DNA of 64,000 bases from RYN-230 sp963834515 (GTDB taxonomy: Bacteria; Actinomycetota; Actinomycetes; Streptosporangiales; Streptosporangiaceae), in the NCBI GenBank assembly GCA_963834515.1, contig CAWICB010000002.1, positions 1-64,000 of the forward strand, in the 5' to 3' direction. Positions within the stretch are counted from its first letter, which is position 1. Every line of letters begins with the position of its first letter. This document shows positions 42,262 through 51,391 of this stretch, one piece after another. The position numbers and the translations under genes are program-made. Under the pieces are notes generated by a model. That model did no database searches. It was not told where the DNA came from and saw only the letters and a program-made list of their open reading frames with translations.

Positions 42262-45027
42262 TCATAGGGTGGTCGGATCCGGCTTGTGAGTATCGATTCC
42301 GTACCGCGAGATCGCATCAGCGACCGTGGCGGTTGGGATTGTCCCGTCCTCAGCGAGCGAGGCCAGGGAGGCGAGGGCGACATAGTGCCGGTCGACCTCG
42401 AAGAAGCGGCGCAAGTTCCGGCGGTAGTCCGACCGGCCGAAGCCATCGGTGCCCAGGACCCGGTAGCGCTGCCGGACGAAAGGCCGGATCTGGTCGGCGA
42501 AGGACTTGACGTAGTCGGTCGCGGCGACCACCGGACCCGGCCGGTCAGTGAGGCAGATCTCGACGTAGCTGCGCCGCTGCGGCTCCGTCGGGTGCAGCAT
42601 GTTCCATCGCTCGGCCGCCAGACCATCGCGCCGCAGCTCGGTGAAGCTCGGCGCGCTCCACACATCCGCGATGACGCCGTAGTCGGCGGCCAGCAGGTCG
42701 GCGGCGGCGAGGACCTCCCGCAGGATGGTGCCGCTGCCCAGCAGCTGGACCCGCGGACCGCCTGCCGCGCTGCTGGCCGCCCTGCCTTTTCCGGCGGCCG
42801 CCCTGCTTTTGCTGCCGGCCGCCCTGCCCTTACTGCCGGCCGCCCGGCGGTGGCCGTCGGCTGCTGTGCCTTCCCGGAGCAGGTACATCCCCTTGAGGAT
42901 CCCGGTCTCGGCGCCCTCGGGCAGCGCCGGGTGCTCGTAGTTCTCGTTCATCAGGGTGATGTAGTAGTAGACGTCCTCCTGCTCGGTGAACATCCGCCGT
43001 AGGCCGTCCTGGATGATGACGGCCACCTCGTAGGAGTACGTGGGGTCGTAGGAGACGCAGTTGGGGATCACCGCGGAGAGCACGTGGCTGTGCCCATCCT
43101 CATGCTGCAGCCCTTCGCCGTTGAGCGTGGTCCGGCCGGATGTCCCGCCGAGCAGGAAGCCGCGGGCCCGGCAGTCACCGGCCGCCCAGGCCAGGTCCAT
43201 GACCCGCTGGAAGCCGAACATCGAGTAGAAGATGTAGAACGGGATCATCGGTACGTTGCTCGTGCTGTACGCCGTGGCCGCGGCGATCCAGGATGACATC
43301 GCGCCGGCCTCGTTGATGCCCTCCTGGAGCATCTGGCCATCCGGTGCCTCACGGTAGAACATGAGCTGGTTGGCGTCCTCGGGCTGGTACAGCTGCCCGG
43401 CCTGGCTGTAGATGCCGAACTGGCGGAACATGCCCTCCATCCCGAACGTCCGGGACTCGTCCGCGACGATCGGGACCACTCGCTTGCCGATCTTCTTATC
43501 GCGCAGCAGCGTGTTGAGGATTCGTACGAACGCCATGGTCGTGGAGATTTCGCGGCCCGGCGTGCCGGCCAGCTGGCCGCCGAAGGCGCTGAGCTCGGGC
43601 ACCGGCAGCGACTCCGTCGACCGGCTCCGGCGGGCTGGCAGGGCGCCGCCGAGGGCGGTGCGCCGCTCCCGCAGGTATGCCATCTCCGGGCTGTCGTCGG
43701 GGAAACGCAGAAACGGCATCTCGGCCAGCTGCTCGTCAGTGAGGGGAAGACTGAATCGGTCACGGAACTGCGTCAGCGCGGCGTCGGCCATGTGCTTCTG
43801 CTGGTGGGTTATGTTCTGGCCCTCGCCAGACTCCCCCATGCCATAACCCTTGACGGTCTTGGCGAGGATGACAGTGGGCCGGCCGACAGTTCGCACGGCC
43901 GCCGAGTAGGCGGCGTAGATCTTACTGGGGTCGTGACCGCCGCGGTTGAGTGCCCATACCTCGTCGTCAGTCATGCCGGCGACCATCTCGAGCAGCTCCG
44001 GGTACTTGCCGAAGAACTTCTCCCGGACGTACGCGCCGTCCTTGGACTTGAAGTCCTGGTACTCGCCGTCAACGCATTCCTCCATCCGCTTGAGCAACAG
44101 GCCGGTGGAGTCACGGGCGATGAGCGGATCCCAGCCGCTGCCCCACACGGTCTTGATCACGTTCCAGCCCGCTCCCCGGAAGATGCCCTCCAGCTCCTGG
44201 ATGATCTTGCCGTTGCCGCGGACCGGGCCGTCGAGGCGCTGCAGGTTACAGTTGATCACGAAAATGAGGTTGTCCAGCTTCTCCCGGCTGGCCATCGAGA
44301 TGGCGCCCAGCGACTCCGGCTCGTCGGTCTCGCCGTCGCCGACGAAGGCCCAGACCTTGCGCTTCGAGGTATCCGCCAGGCCGCGGCTGGCCAGGTACTT
44401 GAGGAAACGGGCCTGATAGATCGCCATGATCGGGCCGAGGCCCATCGACACCGTCGGCATCTGCCAGTAGTCCGGCATCAGCCACGGGTGCGGGTAGGAC
44501 GCGAGCCCGCCGCCGTCCACCTCCATCCGGAACTTCGTCAGCTGATCCTCGGTGAGCCGCCCCTCGACGAACGAGCGGGCGTAGATGCCCGGCGAGGAGT
44601 GGCCCTGGATGAACAGCAGGTCACCGCCGTGGTGGTCGTCTGGGGCGTGAAAAAAGTGCTGGAAGCCGACATCGTAGAGGGTCGCCGCGGACTGGAAGCT
44701 GGCAATATGCCCGCCCAGCTCGGAGGACTCCTTGTTTGCGCGCAGGACGATCGCCAGCGCGTTCCACCGGATCAGCGACCGGATGCGATGGTCGATGGCC
44801 AGCTCGCGCGGGTCCAGCCGGTCTTCGATATCGGGGGGGATGGTGTTCAGGTACGGCGTGGTGGCGCTGTACGGGACCGGCGCGCCCTTCCGCCGGGCCT
44901 CCTCGATCACCTCGTCGAGCAGGAAGAACGCACGGTCGGCGCCCTCGAACGCCATCACCGAATCAAGCGCATCCACCCACTCGCGGGTCTCGGCCGGGTC
45001 AAGGTCTTCCAGCATGTGGACCCCCAT
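42262..45027 (-). CDS. aceE: Pyruvate dehydrogenase E1, homodimeric AceE
   Basis: About 921 residues. AceE decarboxylates pyruvate with thiamine diphosphate and acetylates the lipoyl group on E2. Seen: GHIASFQSAATLYDVGFQHF, the ThDP motif GDGETDEPESLGA to VINCNLQRLDGP, the pyruvate-site HQQKHM region and VPIVADESRTFGMEGMFRQ. Near residue 765 there is an inserted basic Ala-rich run (about 42765-42860) made of AAGSKGR/AAGSKSR/AAAGKGR units, absent from typical AceE. Start is uncertain (45027, 45015 or 45072). First gene of the operon, 58 bases before the E2 start. Confidence 0.93.
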   Translation of the reverse strand: MGVHMLEDLDPAETREWVDALDSVMAFEGADRAFFLLDEVIEEARRKGAPVPYSATTPYLNTIPPDIEDRLDPRELAIDHRIRSLIRWNALAIVLRANKESSELGGHIASFQSAATLYDVGFQHFFHAPDDHHGGDLLFIQGHSSPGIYARSFVEGRLTEDQLTKFRMEVDGGGLASYPHPWLMPDYWQMPTVSMGLGPIMAIYQARFLKYLASRGLADTSKRKVWAFVGDGETDEPESLGAISMASREKLDNLIFVINCNLQRLDGPVRGNGKIIQELEGIFRGAGWNVIKTVWGSGWDPLIARDSTGLLLKRMEECVDGEYQDFKSKDGAYVREKFFGKYPELLEMVAGMTDDEVWALNRGGHDPSKIYAAYSAAVRTVGRPTVILAKTVKGYGMGESGEGQNITHQQKHMADAALTQFRDRFSLPLTDEQLAEMPFLRFPDDSPEMAYLRERRTALGGALPARRSRSTESLPVPELSAFGGQLAGTPGREISTTMAFVRILNTLLRDKKIGKRVVPIVADESRTFGMEGMFRQFGIYSQAGQLYQPEDANQLMFYREAPDGQMLQEGINEAGAMSSWIAAATAYSTSNVPMIPFYIFYSMFGFQRVMDLAWAAGDCRARGFLLGGTSGRTTLNGEGLQHEDGHSHVLSAVIPNCVSYDPTYSYEVAVIIQDGLRRMFTEQEDVYYYITLMNENYEHPALPEGAETGILKGMYLLREGTAADGHRRAAGSKGRAAGSKSRAAAGKGRAASSAAGGPRVQLLGSGTILREVLAAADLLAADYGVIADVWSAPSFTELRRDGLAAERWNMLHPTEPQRRSYVEICLTDRPGPVVAATDYVKSFADQIRPFVRQRYRVLGTDGFGRSDYRRNLRRFFEVDRHYVALASLASLAEDGTIPTATVADAISRYGIDTHKPDPTTL

Positions 45028-45474
45028 CGACAACGCCAACCCCGCGCCACGGTGAACCCGCAGCACTCCCATCGTCCCACCAGCGGCAACAATCGGTACA
45101 GACGAGGCGTCGGTCAGACATCGGCCGCCGCGTGCGGATAGCAAGATCGCAGCAGAACATAGGGAGCCCGCTGGATCAGGCCGCATCCTGGGCGGTGAGG
45201 ACAGCCGCGGTCGGCGAGAAGGTGGCGAACAGCACCTGCGATCGATCTTGCGCCAGAACGCCGATCACTACGACCGGCACTGGCCCCACCAGTGCCTGCA
45301 CCGGTGACTACGGCCGCCGGGCGGCGGCTTCCTCGGGTTCGGCTCACCGCATGTTCTGCCGCCCGAACTCCGCCCGGCGGCCGGGCCCGATGACCTGGCC
45401 AGCCGGGACAGGAATGCGCCAGGCCCGGCATTTGGCCAGGTGCCGGCCACTTGCACCGAACGTATATTGACTTC
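45028..45474. other. Divergent intergenic region aceE / Cys-rich gene
   Basis: 447 bases that must hold the pdh promoter. No clear gene. TATATT at 45463-45468 lies seven bases before the GTG of the next gene and may be its -10 box. Confidence 0.4.
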
Positions 45475-46098
45475 GTGGAGCCGTCCCGTCGCCTGTCGAT
45501 CCCGGGCTGCATCGGCTGCGGAGCGATGAGGCAGTATGAGAGCTGTGAGGGGGCCTGTTCCGAGCGCAGGCTCGAGCTCGTTAAGGGTGGCGACTACGAC
45601 GAGCTAACGGCGGCCGCGGCGGCTTGCCGTGTTCGCATCGGGGGGCTCTGGGCTGTCGTCGGGGAACTGGCGCGCACAGAACCCAGCCCGGGGGAGTGGC
45701 GGGCCGCGTACGCAGCGCTTCAGCAGTCGGCGCGTTCGGTGCTGCGACGCTCTGGGCCCGCAGCCGGGCGCCGCGATGATGAGCTGCTTTCCCCGGCCAA
45801 GACCGTGATCGTCTGGCGCTGCCAGGACTGCGGGGGTATTGATGCCGCACAGCCGTGCCTCGATGTGTGCATCTGGGGTCCGGCCGACTGGGTGGATGCG
45901 ATCTCGTATGAGTCGGAGCGGTCGCGGGCGGCCTTCGACCGCGAGGTGGAGCAGTCGCTGGCTGGGCTGCTCCGCAGGCTCGCGTTCGCCACGCCGCGTG
46001 ACGGGCAATGGGAGCGAAGCTGGCGTGCCTTGCAATCACAAGCGCGCCTCGCTGTCCAGCTAAGGAAAAAGGCCGCCGCCCCAGCTAGGCAGCCATGA
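45475..46098 (+). CDS. Cys-rich protein with duplicated metal-site motifs
   Basis: 207 residues of unknown function. Two similar blocks occur: IPGCIGCGAMRQYESCEGAC with SERRLELV, and VWRCQDCGGIDAAQPCLDVC, each with CxxC plus CxxxC, like a pair of zinc ribbons or iron sites. After each block comes a helical stretch (GGLWAVVGELART with GEWRAAYAALQQSAR, and AGLLRRLAFATP with RSWRALQSQARLAV), so the protein looks like an internal duplication. I do not recognise a named family. GTG 45475 starts it; the preceding TATATT would give a leaderless message. Confidence 0.7.
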   Translation: MEPSRRLSIPGCIGCGAMRQYESCEGACSERRLELVKGGDYDELTAAAAACRVRIGGLWAVVGELARTEPSPGEWRAAYAALQQSARSVLRRSGPAAGRRDDELLSPAKTVIVWRCQDCGGIDAAQPCLDVCIWGPADWVDAISYESERSRAAFDREVEQSLAGLLRRLAFATPRDGQWERSWRALQSQARLAVQLRKKAAAPARQP

Positions 46099-46222
46099 TC
46101 ACGAAAGATGGAAAGATGTAGGTTAGGGATGGAAGGGAGCATCGGCCGGGCTAGGCGGCGGCCGCGCTCGCCCGGGCTCACAGCCAGAGCTGCCTCAGCC
46201 GCACTAGAGGTTGCCAGTATGG

Positions 46223-47167
46223 CTACGGCAGGCGGAAGATCTCCCATGCCTCACCGATGATCTGGTCCAGCGACGAGTGGCGCGGCGCCCACGAGAGGTC
46301 ACGGCGGATAGTCGTGGTGTCGGCTATGAGCGCCCGGGGCTCGGGCACGGGTGAATTGTGCCGCACCGGGATTGACCGGCCGGTGATCTGCTCGGCAACC
46401 GTGACGACATCAAGCACGCTGGCCGCAGTCGCGCCGACGTTGTAAACCGCGCAGGTACCCGGCTGGCAGCCTGCCAGTGCCAGCAGATATGCGGATGCCA
46501 CATCAGCGACATGGACGAAGTCGCGGACGGCACCGCCGTCGCCGTTGACTTCCAGAGCGGGTACCCGGCCTGCTGCTACCGCCAACGCTTGCGGAATGAT
46601 GCGGGTCTGGTCCATGTCGGTTCGGCCGCCGGCGGCGCCGGCAACGTTGAATGTCCGCAAGCACACAGCCCCGAGAGTGTGGGTGTCCGAGACAGAGGTG
46701 GCCACCGACTCTTCGGCGGCCACCTTGGACCGGCCATAAGGACTCGATGGCGACAGCGGGGCATCCTCGCTGATCGGCCCGCGCGGCGGAACGCCATAGA
46801 CCGCGTGAGTGGACGCATGCACGAATCGTGCTGGCCGCCCGCCCGTCGCGGCCTCCGCCGCCAGTGCGCGCACCAGGTTTTCTGTGCCGACTGCATTAAC
46901 CTGCCAGTACTCGTCGGGACGAGCGAAGGATTCACGGACCCGGGCCAGGGCGGCCAGGTGACAGACCGCGTCCACGCCGCGCACTGCCCGCCGGACACCG
47001 TCAACATCGTGTACATCGGCGTGGATGATCTGGCTGACCGGCGACGCTGGCACCGGCGCGTCCGGTGCCCGGTGCGTGAGGGCCACCACCTCATGCCCAG
47101 CCAGGGCCAGGCGCTCGGTCACGGCGGTGCCGATAAACCCGAACGCACCGGTCACCAGCACACGCAT
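46223..47167 (-). CDS. NAD-dependent epimerase/dehydratase family protein
   Basis: 314 residues, an extended SDR. It has GAFGFIGTAV (cofactor), the Asp-containing DVHD in place of a typical adenine contact, HLAALARV, catalytic Ser/Thr in VHASTHAVYG, YGRSKVAAE with the Tyr-x3-Lys, and GGAVRDFVHVADVASAYLLA. These fit UDP-sugar 4-epimerases and dTDP-glucose dehydratases; the precise sugar is not clear. It stands alone in its orientation, so no pathway context is available. Confidence 0.85.
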   Translation of the reverse strand: MRVLVTGAFGFIGTAVTERLALAGHEVVALTHRAPDAPVPASPVSQIIHADVHDVDGVRRAVRGVDAVCHLAALARVRESFARPDEYWQVNAVGTENLVRALAAEAATGGRPARFVHASTHAVYGVPPRGPISEDAPLSPSSPYGRSKVAAEESVATSVSDTHTLGAVCLRTFNVAGAAGGRTDMDQTRIIPQALAVAAGRVPALEVNGDGGAVRDFVHVADVASAYLLALAGCQPGTCAVYNVGATAASVLDVVTVAEQITGRSIPVRHNSPVPEPRALIADTTTIRRDLSWAPRHSSLDQIIGEAWEIFRLP

Positions 47168-47524
47168 GGCGGCAAATCCTAGTCTCAGACTTTCGCCTGT
47201 GATCGGCCGCCCTCATCGTTCGCATAAAAAGTCGCCGTAGGCACTGGTGGCGTGGATGTTCAGGCCGGCGGCGCCGGCGTTCTTGAGCGCGTTGTGGATC
47301 TGTCCGTAGGTGGCGCCGGCGTCCGGCCAACCGGCACGTCGCCGGCGAGCGTGGTGAGACGGCGCTCGCGGCCTCTTCGAGTTTGGCCGACGGCGCATGA
47401 GGCGGATATGTGCGCCTGGCCGCCCGAGAATGGTCACGATTCGTAGCATTCTGGCCGTGTTCCTCCGGCCGGGTGTCCGCGTCCCCCGGTTGGCTACCGT
47501 CGTCAGGTCAGGCAAGCTCAGGAC
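47168..47524. other. Intergenic, possible decayed minus-strand gene end
   Basis: 357 bases. A minus-strand reading ending GATYGQIHNALKNAGAAGLN and SAYGDFLCER just past the epimerase start is suggestive of a real protein C-terminus but has no start or family, so it is not called. Confidence 0.35.
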
Positions 47525-48070
47525 ATGGGAACGGGTGGCCGCGCGTTCGTGGCCGTGGACGTGCACTACCTGGGTTCGGGGGGTGCGCGGGCCGCGGCGG
47601 TGGTGGCCACCGATGCCCGCTTCTCGAAGGTAGTGGCTGAACGCACTGAATTCCTGGCCGAGGTGCTGCCGTACCGGCCTGGTGAGTTCTATCGGCGTGA
47701 ACTCCCGCCGATCCGCGCGGTTGTGGGCGGGCTGAGCGGGCTGAGCCTGCTGGTGGTCAACGGTTACGCCGACCTTGACCCCGGCGGCCGGCCCGGCCTG
47801 GGTGCGCACGCGCACGCTGCGTTCGGCATCGCGGTCATCGGCGTGGCCAAGACCGCCTTCCGCACGGCCACTCATGCCGTGCCGGTGCTGCGCGGGACCT
47901 CAGTGCGCCCGTTGTTCGTCACCGCGGCCGGGATGCCCCGGGACGAAGCAGCGGACCTGGTGCGGCACATGGCCGGACAGCACCGGCTGCCCGACGCGAT
48001 ACGCCGCGCCGACACACTCGCACGCACGGGCCCGGCCGCCGGCGAACTCGCTGACAGACAGCACGGCTGA
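47525..48070 (+). CDS. Endonuclease V family protein
   Basis: 181 residues. Endonuclease V nicks DNA or RNA near inosine. AVDVHY (Asp12), EFYRRELPPI (Tyr56, Glu59), GRPGLGAHAHAAFGIAVIGV and AKTAF are the family's landmarks. However the strand that normally reads VDG, with the third catalytic Asp, is LLVVNGYADLD here, so Asn79 replaces Asp. Since that residue binds the metal in Nfi, activity may be reduced or altered. Length is slightly below that of E. coli Nfi. Initiation: ATG 47525 with weak GGACATGGGAAC context. Confidence 0.78.
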   Translation: MGTGGRAFVAVDVHYLGSGGARAAAVVATDARFSKVVAERTEFLAEVLPYRPGEFYRRELPPIRAVVGGLSGLSLLVVNGYADLDPGGRPGLGAHAHAAFGIAVIGVAKTAFRTATHAVPVLRGTSVRPLFVTAAGMPRDEAADLVRHMAGQHRLPDAIRRADTLARTGPAAGELADRQHG

Positions 48071-48336
48071 CCAAGCGCGGATCTCGGCTACGGACGTTCC
48101 CTGTATATTGCCGGGCTCGGCGAGGATCACTGTCGAGACATGCAGATCGGGCGTTCTGCGCCTGGCTTGCCAACGCTCGCTCTTGCATGATAGTCGGGCT
48201 GCTTCGACACATTGGCCATTCCCGATGTTCCGCCTGCTCTTATACCCCTTTGGTGCGGCAGGTGGACCCGGGGCTGATGGCCTGTTTGGCAGCGGGGAAG
48301 TACCCTTGGCCGATGTTCTCGCCTGAAGGCCCGTCT

Positions 48337-49044
48337 ATGCGTGAACTGGCGAGGCAGGCGCTGTCCTCGGTCGAGGGCGGTTACGACCTGCTGGCCCCCA
48401 AGTTCGACCACACGCCGTTCCGCAGCCCCGATAGTGTGCTTGACGCGACCACCGCCGCGTTGCAGCCGCTCGGCCCGTTCGGCCGGGGACTGGACGTGTG
48501 CTGCGGCACCGGCGCGGGCATGCGGGTCCTCGGATCCGTGTGCCAGGGGCCGGTCACGGGCGTCGACTTCAGCGCTGGCATGCTCACGGAGGCGCGCCGT
48601 GCGCACCGGGACGCCGCCTGGGTACGGGCCGACGTCCGGGCCCTGCCCTTCGCCGGGGCGTTCGGCCTGGCGGTCAGCTTCGGGGCGCTCGGGCATTTTC
48701 TGCCCGCCGAACGGCCCGCGCTGTTCGCCGGGGTGTACCGCGCGCTGCGGCCGGGCGGGGTTTTCGCCTTCCCGGTCGGCGCGCCGCTGCCCATCGCCTC
48801 CGGCTGGTACTGGGCGCTGGCCGGATTCGATCTGGCCATGCGGGTCCGCAACGCCGTGTGGCGTCCCCCGTTCGTCATGTACTACCGCACCTGCCCACTA
48901 TCCGCGGTCCGCAACGACCTGACCGCATCCGGGTTCACCGTGACTACCCTCCCCCTGACGGCTCTGGGCCGGCGCGCGGACGGCAGCCCGAAGGCCCGGC
49001 TGGTCCTCGCACGCACAGCCAGCCCGCCAGCCGGAACGCAGTAG
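48337..49044 (+). CDS. SAM-dependent class I methyltransferase
   Basis: 235 residues. Motif I LDVCCGTGAGMRVLGS, the acidic loop after strand 2 (VTGVDFSAGML), ADVRALPF and the LRPGGVF segment define a Methyltransf_11/25-like SAM fold. Substrate is unknown. GAAGG seven bases before ATG 48337 supports that start; ATG 48313 would add eight residues. It is next to the endonuclease V gene but 266 bases apart. Confidence 0.82.
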   Translation: MRELARQALSSVEGGYDLLAPKFDHTPFRSPDSVLDATTAALQPLGPFGRGLDVCCGTGAGMRVLGSVCQGPVTGVDFSAGMLTEARRAHRDAAWVRADVRALPFAGAFGLAVSFGALGHFLPAERPALFAGVYRALRPGGVFAFPVGAPLPIASGWYWALAGFDLAMRVRNAVWRPPFVMYYRTCPLSAVRNDLTASGFTVTTLPLTALGRRADGSPKARLVLARTASPPAGTQ

Positions 49045-49209
49045 GTCCCCACCGCCAGGTCCGCCACCTAAGGTGCTTCATCCAGTCGTTCGCCGTCGCG
49101 ACAGGCGGCCGCCACGTCCCGCACCCTCGATGATCTCCACGGCGGAAGGGTACGCTCCCGTCCCGCCGCTACCGAGTGCACCGGCTGGCTCCGCTGGCTC
49201 CTGCCTGCG

Positions 49210-50052
49210 CTACATGTCCAGGCCGCCGTTGACTCCCCAGACCTGGCCGGTGATATAGCCGGCCGCGTCGGCGGCGAGGAAGTGGACAACACGGGCCACC
49301 TCTTCCGGCTCCGCGACCCGGCCCATCGGGATCTGGGACCTGATCTTGTCAAGAACTTTCTCCGGCACCCCCTCGAGCATCTCGGTGGCGACGTAGCCGG
49401 GGGTGACCGAGTTGACTGTGACGCTGATCCTGTTGCCGCTCAGCTTTCCCGAGCGGCCGAGCTGGAACATTGCCTCACGCGCAAACGCCTTGGTCAGGCC
49501 GAAGATACCTGACTTCGACGCCGCGTAGTTGGCCTGGCCGATGCTGCCCATCTCTCCGATCACAGACGAGACATTGATGATGCGGCCCGTGCCGCGCCCG
49601 AGCATGTGCGCCAGCGCGGCCTGGGAAAGGTAGAAGGCACCGGAGAGGTTCACGGACAGCACCTGGTTCCAGCTGTCGTCGGTCATGTTGGCGATCGTGC
49701 TGTCGCTCGTGATGCCCGCATTGTTGATGAGAATGTCGAGCCGCCCGTGCTGCTCGATGACCTCGCTGACCACGCGGCGGCAGTCGTCGCCGGAGGCGAC
49801 GTCACCCTGGTGCAGCGTGATCTTGACGCCGTCGTCGACGTGCGCGGAGCGGAATTCGTCGGCGAAAGCCTCGGCCCGGGCCAGGTTGCCGCCGTAGCCG
49901 GCGGCGATCGTCGCCCCCTGGCGGGCCAGGCTCTGGGAGATCGCGGCGCCGATGCCGCGGGTGCCCCCGGTGACGAGGGCGACCCGGCCGATGAGCTTGC
50001 CCTCTGGGGATAGCGCGGCGGCGGTGGCGGCGGTGGTGTCAGAGGTGGTCAT
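49210..50052 (-). CDS. 3-oxoacyl-ACP/acetoacetyl-CoA reductase (FabG/PhaB-like)
   Basis: 280 residues. An SDR with TGGTRGIGAAIS, NNAGITSD, SSVIGEMGSIGQANYAASKS (Ser, Tyr, Lys) and the PhaB-like GNxxxAExFAxE stretch (GGNLARAEAFADEF). The GSIGQANY/AASKSG and TPGYVATEM phrases are typical of acetoacetyl-CoA reductases that feed polyhydroxybutyrate. An N-terminal Ala/Thr-rich tag of about 20 residues precedes the fold. A role in PHA synthesis is supported only loosely, by the depolymerase and phasin-like genes elsewhere in the window. Confidence 0.8.
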   Translation of the reverse strand: MTTSDTTAATAAALSPEGKLIGRVALVTGGTRGIGAAISQSLARQGATIAAGYGGNLARAEAFADEFRSAHVDDGVKITLHQGDVASGDDCRRVVSEVIEQHGRLDILINNAGITSDSTIANMTDDSWNQVLSVNLSGAFYLSQAALAHMLGRGTGRIINVSSVIGEMGSIGQANYAASKSGIFGLTKAFAREAMFQLGRSGKLSGNRISVTVNSVTPGYVATEMLEGVPEKVLDKIRSQIPMGRVAEPEEVARVVHFLAADAAGYITGQVWGVNGGLDM

Positions 50053-50257
50053 CGGCGGGATCCTGTCCTGAATCGTGAGAAGAAGGGCGGGGCCAGGTGA
50101 GAGCGCCCGGTCATCGAGAGCTTTCCCACTCTCGCAGCGGTCTTCACATCTTCACAAGGACCAACGCCCCGCCCGGTCCGGCGTATCCCGTCATCGGCTC
50201 GGTTCGCCCGCGTCACCGTGCTCGATGGCCTGCGCCGCCGGGGCGATCGCCTGCTGG

Positions 50258-51255
50258 CTACTCACCGCCGAATTTCTTGATCTCCTCGTACTCGGCTTCG
50301 GTCAGGCCGCGCGGCACGTCGTCGCTGGCCACCTTGGCGCTCTGCACGTGGTGCCGGATGCTGTCGACGATCTCGGGGTTGGCCAGCGTGGTGACACCCC
50401 CGACGTCGGCGAAGTTGGAGATCGACGCGATGACCCGGCGCATGATCTTCCCGGACCTGGTCTTGGGCATGTCCGGCACGATCCAGACGTTCCGCGGCCG
50501 GGCGATCTTGCCGATCCCGGTGTCGATCGCCGCGCTGACCTTGCGCTCCAGCTCCTTGCCCGGCTCGAAACCGGGCTTCAGCGAGACGTACACCTCTACG
50601 ACGCGGCCACGGATGTCGTCGATCACCGGCACCGCGGCCGCCTCGGCGACCTCCGGGACGGTCATCGCGGCCGACTCGATCTCCTTGGTGCCCAGCCGGT
50701 GCCCGGCCACGGATTGCGGATGCAGATGTTGCCCGCCTTGCCGTCCGGTACCTCGTTGCCGTCCTCGTCGTAGACGATGGGGTAGATCCCGAGGACGCCG
50801 GGGCCGCAGCTGCCCGGCTTCATCGGCTGCAGGCCGGGTAGCGTGCTGCCCAGGAAGCCGCCGTTCTCGGTCTGCCACCAGGTGTCGGTGATGGCCGCCT
50901 CGCCCTGGCCGACCTCGGAATGATCGGTCGCCGGTCTTCAGGCCAAGCGGGCCGCGCAGCATCGCGGCGAACTCGTTCACCTGACGGAGCAGCTCGGAAT
51001 AGCTGATCTCCACCTGGCCGCCGGACTCCGGCTCCGGCACGAAGATGATCGCCGTCTTGTCCGGGCTGGCCTCCGCATGCCGGTCCACGCAGTTATACGA
51101 GGCGTTCGCCTTGCCGCCGGTAAGCCATTTCCAGAACGGCGCATTGCTCGTGTCCAGCGTGGAGGCTGGATGTACTCCTCCTCGCGCCAGTGCTCCGCGA
51201 TCTGCGCCTCGGACACCTGCGCCCCGGAACCCTGCGACTACTGGCTTTCCGCCAT
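50258..51255 (-). pseudogene. acs: Acetyl-CoA synthetase relic with stop and three deletions
   Basis: Reading from ATG 51255: MAESQ, then TAG, then SQGSGAQVSEAQIAEHWREE, a normal Acs start. Deletion 1 joins EEYIQPP to TLDTSNAPFWKWLTGGKANA. Deletion 2 joins GLKTGDR to EVGQGEAAITDTWWQTENGG, removing about 300 residues including the AMP-binding core. Deletion 3 joins RNPWPG to HRLGTKEIESAA. The C-terminal domain, with the PKTRSGKIMRR lysine motif, is otherwise intact. The gene is therefore dead. It sits directly downstream of the aldehyde dehydrogenase, where acetate from alcohol oxidation would be activated. Confidence 0.88.
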
Positions 51256-51391
51256 TGTCTCGCCTTTCCTGTCTTTCAGTCGCATGCCGCAGGGACCAGC
51301 CGGCACGCCCGTCAGCCCGCAGGCCGGTGCGCGCCGCACCCCGCGCATGCGGCGCGCACCGGCCTATCGCCCCCGGCGTGAGCGGGCCGTG

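Noticed and set aside
43792..45141. 449-residue plus-strand frame opposite aceE
   Set aside because: Shadow of the well-supported aceE gene.
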